Below, piece by piece: positions 7,855 through 15,169 of a stretch of 64,000 bases of DNA; position 1 is the first letter of the stretch; each line of letters begins with the position of its first letter. This stretch comes from Limnospira fusiformis SAG 85.79 (GTDB lineage: Bacteria; Cyanobacteriota; Cyanobacteriia; Cyanobacteriales; Microcoleaceae): contig NZ_CP051185.1 of the NCBI RefSeq assembly GCF_012516315.1, forward strand, positions 2,407,403 to 2,471,402. Direction: 5' to 3'. The position numbers were made by a program, and so were the translations under genes. The notes under the pieces are model-generated. The model saw only the letters and a list, made by a program, of their open reading frames with translations. It ran no database searches and had not been told where the DNA came from.

Positions 7855-8681
7855 CCAATCTCTACTGCGAAGGAGGTCCTAAAAGCATTGATATTCGAGT
7901 CATTCGTCAGTTATTACCCAAATGTGAAATTCACCCTCTCGGTGGCAAAACTTCCAGCTTTCTGAGTAGTATTATCGCCGACCGTGACCGACAACCAAAT
8001 TTAGCTTGTTTGGTCGATCATGATTTCGATTGTCAAGATTGGCCAATAACCAATGAACCCATTCGATGTGTATATGACCAAATATGGGTCGGTTGGGCGT
8101 GGGAGAGAAAAGAGATTGAAAACTATTTAATCGATCCGGTAGTCGTCCGAGAGGCATTAGGAAAGAAAGCACCATCAGACTCTGAGTATCAGAATGCTTT
8201 AGACCAAGCAGCCCAGAAAATTGCTGCATATTCGGCGGCAAGAACTGCTTTGGCTTGCGAAAAATTCAAGAATTTGTGGGGTGACAAAGTTCGACAAGGA
8301 CATTCATTCCCGCCCAAACTCGGCGAAGATTACTGCGAAGTAAGGATAGCTGAAATTGTTAGAAAATATAAGGGCGAGAGAATTGTGTCAGAGAAAGATG
8401 TGCAAGGGAAATTCAGGGATTTACTTCCTAAATTCAAATCAGCAGGATCTCGTTTTCAAAATTATCTCCATTATTTTGCGGGGAAGGATTTACTCTACGC
8501 CATGAGAGACAAACTCGGTGATTGGGGATTTGAAGATAGTTCAAATAAAAAGCACCCAGAGGAAGTATTCATTGAAAGAGTTGTGACTAGAATTGAACGC
8601 ACAGATGGGGTTTGGGAGTGGTTACCAGAATGGAAGAAACTCCGTCAGTTGATTGAGGAGACTGATTTTTCGGAAAGTTGA
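7845..8681 (+). CDS. TOPRIM/DUF4435-like protein, AriB-like partner of the ATPase
   Basis: A 278-aa protein with TOPRIM-like signatures: an N-terminal strand followed by Glu (NLYCEGG, E9), LGGK at 32-35, and the acidic triplet VDHDFD (D58, D60, D62). It is followed by WERKEIENYLIDP, a motif typical of DUF4435. TOPRIM domains of this sort cut nucleic acid (in PARIS, AriB is a tRNA nuclease released by AriA). The C-terminal half is helical and without known motifs. The GTG start at 7845 has GGGAGGA at 7832-7838 and overlaps the ATPase gene, so the two are translationally coupled and almost certainly act together. A terminator follows at 8742. The nuclease activity is inferred from motifs. Confidence 0.7.
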   Translation: MSVTNLYCEGGPKSIDIRVIRQLLPKCEIHPLGGKTSSFLSSIIADRDRQPNLACLVDHDFDCQDWPITNEPIRCVYDQIWVGWAWERKEIENYLIDPVVVREALGKKAPSDSEYQNALDQAAQKIAAYSAARTALACEKFKNLWGDKVRQGHSFPPKLGEDYCEVRIAEIVRKYKGERIVSEKDVQGKFRDLLPKFKSAGSRFQNYLHYFAGKDLLYAMRDKLGDWGFEDSSNKKHPEEVFIERVVTRIERTDGVWEWLPEWKKLRQLIEETDFSES

Positions 8682-8741
8682 AATCAATTGGGGGAAATGG
8701 CGATCGCGAAAGTGTAGGTACATCAATGTAGTTTGGTCTTA

Positions 8742-8773
8742 GGGGCGGCGGAAAGCTGCCCCTACTGATTTTT
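8742..8773. terminator. Bidirectional terminator between converging genes
   Basis: GGGGCGGC (8742-8749) pairs with GCTGCCCC (8755-8762), with one G-U pair, and is followed by a T run at 8769-8773. It lies between the ATPase/TOPRIM pair (plus strand) and the TPR-protease gene (minus strand). The same hairpin is duplicated at 5811-5842. Confidence 0.6.
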
Positions 8774-10334
8774 AGGGGAGTGTTTGTAGAAATTGTTGAA
8801 TTTCTAGGTCGCCAGGATTAATTTCTAATGCCCTTTGGGCTGCATCTTTAGCCTCTTGGTCGCGGTTGAGTCGCAGATATGCGATCGCCTTACCTAACCA
8901 ACTTTGAGAGTGGTTACTATCAAGATTAACAGCGCGATTATAGGCATTAAGGGCTTGTGCGTAACGTTGAATTGCCATAAAGATTTGACCCCTTAAAACC
9001 CAGGCTTCCCTTTGGTGAGAATTTTGATGGAGAGACTCATCTAGCCATGCGATCGCCTCTCCATAGTCTCCCAGGCGAAATAGGGCTTGGGCTTTAGCGG
9101 TGAAAGCGGGGGTAAAATCAGGTTTGATATTGATCACGCGAGCATAAGATCTCGCCGCCTCTGGGTAGTCATCTAGGTGATTCATTAAAATATTGCCGCG
9201 TAAATACCAAATCCCATAATCATCAGGTTGAATTTGTAGGAGGCGGTCAAAGGCTTGTAAGGCTTCCTCGTGGCGACCGAGAGACATTAATAGCGCCCCA
9301 CGATCGCGCCATGCGGGATGAAAATTAGGTTGGAGTTGGGTAGCGCGATCATAGGATGCGATCGCCTCATCGTATTGACTCAGGGAGGATAACGCATTGG
9401 CGCGACCATACCAAGCCGGATAAAAATTAGACTGTATGTTAATCGCCCTTTCAAAGGCTTCTAAGGAGTCTCGCCATCTTTCGTGGCGATAAAGCTGATT
9501 TCCGCGATTGGTCCAGTCGATCGCGCTAAAGCGATCGCTAACTGGGGGAACCTGCATATAAGCCGAAATAGATTGTAATTGGCGGGGGGTAGGGGGGTCT
9601 GGTTGGCGATCGCTGATATTGAGGTTAAGGGGAATCCCTGATTGCAAAAATCGGTTGACGGGAATACCTGCACTGTAGCCTACTGTAACTCGATTGCTGG
9701 TTCCGGTGATCTGGTCTATGAGGATTTGACCTTCTGACATTCCATGAATACCAATTACCTGACCTTGGGTGTCTAAAATCGGCCCCCCACTCATACCTAC
9801 CTGGGTGAAATTGGTATAAAATAGGTCATAACCACGGGTGGTGGGTTCTTTGACAAAGGCGAGTTTGTAGGCTTGGCTAATTAGTAACCCGGCGGTAAAT
9901 AGGCGGGGCTGAAATTCTGGCCAGCCGGAAATGAAAATATGTCTGGATTCAGCATCATAATCATAATCGGCAATTTGCGCCAGAGGGTAGGTGCGATCGC
10001 TACTAAAGGCTAAAACTGCTAAGTCGATTCCCGGTAGTCTAATGACGCGATCGTAGTCTAGGGGGTATTTTTCGCCGTCATGGGTGATAATTATGTATTC
10101 ATCGGGACTGCGGACAACATGGTTAGCTGTCAGTACATAATACAGGTCTCCCTCACGGGCGATAATTACTCCTGAACCGGGGTTGATACCGTTGATCGAG
10201 ACGGTGATTTTTTCACTTATGCGATCGATTTCTTCTGCCATTAGGGCGATCGCATTACTGACCGATAACAGGGTGATTACTCCGGCTGCTATGATAGCTT
10301 GCACCGGACGCAAACAATTTTTAACTAGACTCAT
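8772..10334 (-). CDS. Secreted trypsin-like serine protease with C-terminal TPR repeats
   Basis: A 520-aa protein. Residues ~10-32 form a signal peptide or anchor (AIIAAGVITLLSVSNAIA). A trypsin/DegP-type domain follows with the triad visible: His72 in TANHVV, Asp104 in GIDLAVLAF, Ser182 in GMSGGP. From ~268 to the end there are about seven TPR units (WTNRGNQLYRHERW, AWYGRANALSSLSQYDEAI, and so on). There is no PDZ domain. Cyanobacterial proteins with this arrangement are periplasmic or envelope proteases of unknown substrate, with TPRs for partner binding. The 3' end exists as a deleted duplicate at 5766-6063. The TPR coding region contains several HIP1 sites, which act as short direct repeats. 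Confidence 0.88.
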   Translation of the reverse strand: MSLVKNCLRPVQAIIAAGVITLLSVSNAIALMAEEIDRISEKITVSINGINPGSGVIIAREGDLYYVLTANHVVRSPDEYIIITHDGEKYPLDYDRVIRLPGIDLAVLAFSSDRTYPLAQIADYDYDAESRHIFISGWPEFQPRLFTAGLLISQAYKLAFVKEPTTRGYDLFYTNFTQVGMSGGPILDTQGQVIGIHGMSEGQILIDQITGTSNRVTVGYSAGIPVNRFLQSGIPLNLNISDRQPDPPTPRQLQSISAYMQVPPVSDRFSAIDWTNRGNQLYRHERWRDSLEAFERAINIQSNFYPAWYGRANALSSLSQYDEAIASYDRATQLQPNFHPAWRDRGALLMSLGRHEEALQAFDRLLQIQPDDYGIWYLRGNILMNHLDDYPEAARSYARVINIKPDFTPAFTAKAQALFRLGDYGEAIAWLDESLHQNSHQREAWVLRGQIFMAIQRYAQALNAYNRAVNLDSNHSQSWLGKAIAYLRLNRDQEAKDAAQRALEINPGDLEIQQFLQTLP

Positions 10335-10427
10335 GGCGCACCTATGGAAGTATTGACTGGGTAGGAGTCTGAACCTATCCCATTCCTTACTTCTGAGGAT
10401 TTCGGATTGATCCGGTTGAGTTAGCAG

Positions 10428-10685
10428 TTATAGGGAACTCGCACTGTCGGGGGCAATTTCAACGCCTCCTTGCTGTACTATCTTTTGGCGATCGGTAATT
10501 AGATCGCTGAGGGTTTCAACATTCTTGATTCCCATATCATGACAAGCCTTTTTTAAGCTGCTAGTAAAGGCTTCTATATCTTCTCCATATCCACAATTGC
10601 GGGCGGCTTCCTCTAGTCCCTGTTTCGCACTGGATTTGGCACAATCTACTAGATCAGTTCCTTGTAATCTGGGGGGATTTGACAT
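10428..10685 (-). CDS. Small conserved hypothetical protein
   Basis: An 85-aa protein (MSNPPRLQGTDLVDCAKSSA...) with three cysteines, at positions compatible with a small helical fold. There is no signal peptide and no domain that I recognise. I start at ATG 10685; an upstream in-frame ATG at 10718 would add 11 residues of poor composition. It lies alone between the protease gene and the DUF482 gene on the same strand. Confidence 0.55.
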   Translation of the reverse strand: MSNPPRLQGTDLVDCAKSSAKQGLEEAARNCGYGEDIEAFTSSLKKACHDMGIKNVETLSDLITDRQKIVQQGGVEIAPDSASSL

Positions 10686-10842
10686 AACTATTGTATATAT
10701 ATTTGCACACCATCTCAATTATAGCAAATTGTATCTGAATTATTATCTATCTGTGGGGGGATATTTTCTAACTAACTATGAAGACTAGGCTATGGCGGGT
10801 TAAGACCATGACCACAGCCAGTCTGGGAACTCGTGGCTATAT

Positions 10843-12039
10843 CTAAAAATCAGTTAAGCTGTTATCGGTGAATGGTAAATCTTGATTAAGGTAGTTAATT
10901 TCCTGTTTTTCCATGTCATTAATGCGGTGAATATAGTTGCGGAGAATTTGAGAGAGACGACCATCATAAAAACGATGGAGACTGTAGTTAGGTCTGGCTG
11001 GAAAACCGCGACGCTGTTTATGTCGTCCTCCCGCCCCGGGGTCAAAGGATTTAATCCCATGATTAATCCCCCATTCAATAGGGGAATAATAACAAGCATT
11101 AAAGTGTAAACAATCGACATCTTGTAAACTTCCCCAATAGCGACCATATAGGCGATCGCCTTTAGTCAAACAGAATGACATCCCCATAGGTTGGCGATCG
11201 TCTAATTCAGTATATGCAGCTACAAAAACCACCCGGTGACGATAATCATGGTGTAACTGTTCAAAAAATTTCCGAGTCAGATATTTACTTCCCCACCAGC
11301 CAAATTTATCGCAGGTACTCGCATAAAAATCATACATCAGCGAAAACATAGATTTAGGGATATCATCACCCGTCAAAATCCGCATTTCCAGCCCCACTTT
11401 GTCTAAGGCTTTTCGTTCTCGTTTGATATTACGGCGTTGATTAGCATTAAATATTTTTAAGTAATCATCAAAACTATTATATCCTTGATTTTGCCAGATA
11501 TAACTATGATGCAACCAAGGGGTAAATCCCTGTTTTTCCAGAGTAGACTGCCATTGACGATCTACATAAAGAAAATGGCAGCCCGAAATTTTATGGTTAA
11601 TACAAAAGCGATCTATTTCATGCACCATTAACCCAGTAATTTCCTCCTCATCCTCCGAGGGTGCAATTAAAAATCGATAGCCTTCTGCTGGTGTAAAAGG
11701 TGACATCCCCAACATTTTGGGATAGTATTCAATCCCCAATTGATAAGCCAAATCAGCCCATTGGTGGTCAAAAACAAATTCACCGCGACTGTGACCTTTG
11801 AGATATAATGGTGCGGCCGCGACTAATTGAGAATCTCGCCACACTGTCAGATGATTGGGCAGCCAACCCGCCTGTCCCGTGGCACTACCAGAAGCCTCCA
11901 AATTATGCAGCCAGTCCCATTCAAAAAAGGGAGTTTTCAGGGGTTGGGCGAGTTGATCCCACTCCGACTGAGGGACTTCCGAAATTTGACTAATCCAAGC
12001 TACCGAATACGGCGATTGATTTGAGTGTAAGGTATTCAT
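10843..12039 (-). CDS. GNAT-fold DUF482 (FemAB-like) acyltransferase
   Basis: A 398-aa protein matching the DUF482/COG3146 family. It has an N-terminal ...ISQIPQSEW-like start, WLPNHLTVWRDSQLVAAAPLYLKGHS, an FDHQWADLAYQLG segment, YYPKMLGMSPFTPAEGYRFL, the block RRNIKRERKAL, and the FDPGAGGRHKQRRGF region near the C-terminus. The family is annotated as predicted N-acyltransferases of the GNAT superfamily, related to FemAB peptidoglycan bridge enzymes; no substrate is known. Length is usual for the family and nothing looks broken. Its start lies 44 nt from the left end of a TnpB element. Confidence 0.85.
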   Translation of the reverse strand: MNTLHSNQSPYSVAWISQISEVPQSEWDQLAQPLKTPFFEWDWLHNLEASGSATGQAGWLPNHLTVWRDSQLVAAAPLYLKGHSRGEFVFDHQWADLAYQLGIEYYPKMLGMSPFTPAEGYRFLIAPSEDEEEITGLMVHEIDRFCINHKISGCHFLYVDRQWQSTLEKQGFTPWLHHSYIWQNQGYNSFDDYLKIFNANQRRNIKRERKALDKVGLEMRILTGDDIPKSMFSLMYDFYASTCDKFGWWGSKYLTRKFFEQLHHDYRHRVVFVAAYTELDDRQPMGMSFCLTKGDRLYGRYWGSLQDVDCLHFNACYYSPIEWGINHGIKSFDPGAGGRHKQRRGFPARPNYSLHRFYDGRLSQILRNYIHRINDMEKQEINYLNQDLPFTDNSLTDF

Positions 12040-12083
12040 GCTGAAAATTAAAAGCGCTATGATATTCTAGCGATTTTAATCGG

Positions 12084-13424
12084 GAGCAAGAATTTAATCC
12101 AAGATTTGCTTTACATCTTAGGACAATAAGGTACAATACCCAAAAAGATTCGCAACTCAATAATGAATATACGGTCAAACCCCAGACCATGCCAAATTTC
12201 CCTGACGACATACTCATCAAGTTGGATTCTTCATGGTAAAATCCAATCATGCCTTACAAAGCTTTCCGGACAAAACTAAAACTCAATGACCGTCAAGCCA
12301 CCTTGATGGCCAAACACGCGGGTTATGCTCGGTTCGTGTTTAATTGGGGATTACACTTATGGAGGTCAGCTTATGAAGAGGGACTCAAGCCTAATATCAA
12401 CTCCATTAAAAAGGTTTTTACGAATTATGTGAAACCTGAATATCCTTGGATGTCCGAATTGTCTTCTAAAGTTTATCAATATGCCTTCATTAATCTAGGG
12501 GATGCCTTTAAGCGCTTCTTCAAGGGAATAAGTAGTTATCCTAAATTTAAGAAGAAAGGCTACCATGATAGCTTTACCCTTGACAATTCCGGAAAGCCAT
12601 TCAATCTGTCAGGAACTCGCCATAAGCTGCCTTTTGTGGGCTGGGTTTCTACATTTGAGGCTCTACCACCCAGTCTAGTTAAGAAAGTCACTATAACGCG
12701 CCAAGCAGGTGACTGGTATATGAGCTTTTTTGTAGAAACCACACCAGAAATCACACCGAAATTCCGAGAGAGAATCGGGGTAGACCTAGGAATTAACAAT
12801 TTGGCGACTTGCTCCGATGGGACAAAATTCTCTAATCCCAAGGCTTATAAAGCAGCGACCAAAAAACTAGCCAGATTACAACGCCATTTAAGTCGCAAAG
12901 TCAAAGGCTCAAAAAATCGGGCTAAATGTCTCTTAAAAGTTCAAAAGCTACATCAAAGAGTAGCTAATATTCGCCGTGACACGATTCATAAAATAACTAC
13001 TTTTTTGGCTAAAAACCACAGCCAAGTAGTCATTGAAGATTTGAATGTGTCTGGAATGCTGAAAAATCATGGTTTGGCGGGTTCTATCGCTGATGCTTCA
13101 TTTTATGAGTTCCGTCGTCAACTAGGTTACAAGGCAGAACGTTATGGTTCAAAGTTGATTATTGCCGATAGATTTTATCCATCCAGTCAACTTTGTTCTA
13201 ACTGTGGCCATCGTCAAAAAATGCCCCTAGTCCGTCGGACTTTTGAATGTCCAAACTGTGGCCTGAAGATTGATAGAGATTTGAACGCCAGTATAAATTT
13301 AGAAAAATCGCCTGGTTCCGACGATTACACTTGTGGACGGGGTGCTGCCGACAGTCCCGGACGAAGCCAGAAATAAACATCAATATCGGGCTATGTCCGG
13401 TTTTGTTTAAGTTTTATAGAGCAG
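12084..13424 (+). mobile_element. IS200/IS605-group TnpB element without TnpA, copy 1
   Basis: The sequence from about 12084 (GAGCAAGAATTTAATCC) to about 13424 (ending TTTTATAGAGCAG) is shared with the inverted copy at 22438-24698, which defines the ends. The right end carries a short hairpin-forming GGGCTATGTCCGG motif. There is only a tnpB gene and no TnpA transposase, so it must rely on TnpA from elsewhere. The right end overlaps the last codons of the neighbouring RibD-like gene. Confidence 0.8.
12249..13376 (+). CDS. tnpB: TnpB, RNA-guided RuvC-like nuclease (complete copy)
   Basis: A 375-aa OrfB/TnpB protein. It has an N-terminal helix-turn-helix-like segment (MPYKAFRTKLKLNDRQ), RuvC-like catalytic acids Asp179 (GVDLGINNLATCSDG), Glu263 (VIEDLNVSGM) and Asp344 (DRDLNASINL), and a zinc ribbon with two CxxC pairs (CSNCG at 317-321, CPNCG near 334). 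All key residues are intact, so it may be active. TnpB nucleases use a guide RNA made from the 3' end of the gene plus the element's right end, here about 13200-13424. It serves as the uninterrupted reference for the intron-split copy at 22485-24533, which has the same length after splicing. Confidence 0.93.
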   Translation: MPYKAFRTKLKLNDRQATLMAKHAGYARFVFNWGLHLWRSAYEEGLKPNINSIKKVFTNYVKPEYPWMSELSSKVYQYAFINLGDAFKRFFKGISSYPKFKKKGYHDSFTLDNSGKPFNLSGTRHKLPFVGWVSTFEALPPSLVKKVTITRQAGDWYMSFFVETTPEITPKFRERIGVDLGINNLATCSDGTKFSNPKAYKAATKKLARLQRHLSRKVKGSKNRAKCLLKVQKLHQRVANIRRDTIHKITTFLAKNHSQVVIEDLNVSGMLKNHGLAGSIADASFYEFRRQLGYKAERYGSKLIIADRFYPSSQLCSNCGHRQKMPLVRRTFECPNCGLKIDRDLNASINLEKSPGSDDYTCGRGAADSPGRSQK

Positions 13425-14118
13425 ATTTAACCCGATAGTGCAGAAATACCTCATCATCTACCTGTTGGACACTCAACAATTGTAAATGGGGTGCGAAGCG
13501 AGATAAAAATCCTTCTCCGTCCACCGGAGTGGGTGATGTGGTTCCCCCCAAAATTAGGGGACAGACTGTGAGTTGAAACTCATCGATCGCATGGTAAGCC
13601 ATTAAAGATGCCACTAGCTGACCACCACCTAAGACCGCTAGTTTCTGTATACCTCGGTCTCTCAGTTGCTGTAACGCTTCTGACCAGGTGATCACTCCAT
13701 TGGAGTCGTCAGCGACGATCACTTCGTCGAAGTGGTCGGAAAATCGTTTCCAAGGCTGACCCCCTAAGAATGTGGTCAGTAACCATTTGGGAACAGGCTG
13801 TTGAAAAAATTTGAGGGTTGGGTTAATTTTTCCTGATGCGGAACAGACTATTTGAGCTGGTTGGGGGGGTTTTCCGTTTTTTTCCCGCGCGCCTAACAAT
13901 TCTGTTGAAGACACCCTTAAAACTGTTCCATAGGCGGCGAGAGTGCCGTTTCCGAACAGTACAGCGTCGGCTTGGGCAATTTGTCGTTCTAGGTGAATTA
14001 TATCGGCATTAGAGCCAAATCTGGCAGGCGATCGCATCGGATCAGCAATTTTGCCATCCGCACTCATGGCTAAAATAACAGTAGTGTAGGGTCGGGTGGT
14101 TGGAATTATCTCATCCAT
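13414..14118 (-). CDS. RibD C-terminal-domain (dihydrofolate-reductase-like) reductase
   Basis: A 234-aa single-domain RibD_C reductase. It has RPYTTVILAMSADGKIAD at the N-terminus, HLERQIAQADAVLFGNGTL, a nucleotide-binding LAVLGGGQLVASLMAYHAIDEFQLTVCPLILGG-type segment in the second half, and a C-terminal strand. There is no deaminase domain, so it is not a full RibD. It may be a stand-alone 5-amino-6-uracil reductase or a related NADPH-dependent reductase. The last residues (KSAL and stop) lie inside the right end of the TnpB element, so insertion may have replaced the original C-terminus. Confidence 0.8.
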   Translation of the reverse strand: MDEIIPTTRPYTTVILAMSADGKIADPMRSPARFGSNADIIHLERQIAQADAVLFGNGTLAAYGTVLRVSSTELLGAREKNGKPPQPAQIVCSASGKINPTLKFFQQPVPKWLLTTFLGGQPWKRFSDHFDEVIVADDSNGVITWSEALQQLRDRGIQKLAVLGGGQLVASLMAYHAIDEFQLTVCPLILGGTTSPTPVDGEGFLSRFAPHLQLLSVQQVDDEVFLHYRVKSAL

Positions 14119-14265
14119 AAGCGCCTAGTTTTGGCTCTCAACTTGCCATTAGTGATCTTAAAACAGGGTCTCACCAGATGCAAGACAGTAGATCTAGTTT
14201 AGATATACTAGCCATGATCTACAGATCGGCATTAATTTCCGAAAATAGACATCAGATTTAATTCT

Positions 14266-15114
14266 ATGATTTCATTGTTCCCTAAAGCTATCTTAATTAT
14301 CACTGTCCTGACTATAGTTAGCTATCTCGTTATCTGTGTTGGGTTACTTTGGTTTCAAAATCGGTTGATTTTTTTCCCATCTAAGACCATTGAAAAAACT
14401 CCCGATTTGTTAGGTATGCCATATCAAGAGGTTTGGTTAAAATTCCCCGATTCCACATCAGAAAGTGAACAGATTAATGGTTGGTGGATTCCTGGCGATT
14501 CCGACATGGTGATTTTTGATTTGCATGGAAACAGTAGTAATATTGGTGGTAATTTAGGCTATGCCAAACAATTTCATAATCTGGGATTTTCCGTGTGGTT
14601 GATAGATTATCGAGGTTATGGTTGTAGTAGCGATCGCTTTCCCTGTGAAAAACAAGTTTATGAAGATGCCGAGTTAGCTTTTAATTATTTGGTTAATGAG
14701 CGGCAAATTTCCCCCAATAAAATTGTCGTATTTGGGCATTCTTTGGGAGGTGCGATCGCTATTGAATTGGCGACCAAACACCCAGAAATTGCCGGATTGA
14801 TTATCGAAAGTTCCTTTACTTCTATCCTCGATATGGTCAAGGTAAAGAAACAATATGGAATTTTTCCAATTAATTGGTTATTGCATCAAAAATTTGATTC
14901 TATTGCGAAAGTTCGGGAATTGAAAATGCCGATTTTATTCACACACGGGACCGCTGATGAGTTGGTTCCCGCCAGTATGAGTGAGAAGTTATACCAGGCT
15001 TGTCCTGAACCCAAACAATTGCTGATGATTCCTGATGCTGATCACAATCATGTCAAAGAAATGGGAGGCGATCGCTATCAGGAAACCATCAAGAAATTTT
15101 TGGAAAGTCTGTAA
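14266..15114 (+). CDS. Membrane-anchored alpha/beta hydrolase (Bem46-like)
   Basis: A 282-aa protein with one N-terminal membrane segment (residues ~8-30) followed by an alpha/beta hydrolase fold. The oxyanion region is DLHGNSSNIGG, the nucleophile elbow GHSLGG contains Ser159, the acid is in THGTADELVP (about residue 231), and the His is in DADHNHVKEMGG (about 263). The motif order and the membrane anchor match the Bem46/ABHD13-type family of serine hydrolases. The substrate is unknown. Confidence 0.88.
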   Translation: MISLFPKAILIITVLTIVSYLVICVGLLWFQNRLIFFPSKTIEKTPDLLGMPYQEVWLKFPDSTSESEQINGWWIPGDSDMVIFDLHGNSSNIGGNLGYAKQFHNLGFSVWLIDYRGYGCSSDRFPCEKQVYEDAELAFNYLVNERQISPNKIVVFGHSLGGAIAIELATKHPEIAGLIIESSFTSILDMVKVKKQYGIFPINWLLHQKFDSIAKVRELKMPILFTHGTADELVPASMSEKLYQACPEPKQLLMIPDADHNHVKEMGGDRYQETIKKFLESL

Positions 15115-15169
15115 AACAATTTTATCTATCATGGGTCTAAAAGCGATCGCCCCATCAATTTAACCCGAT

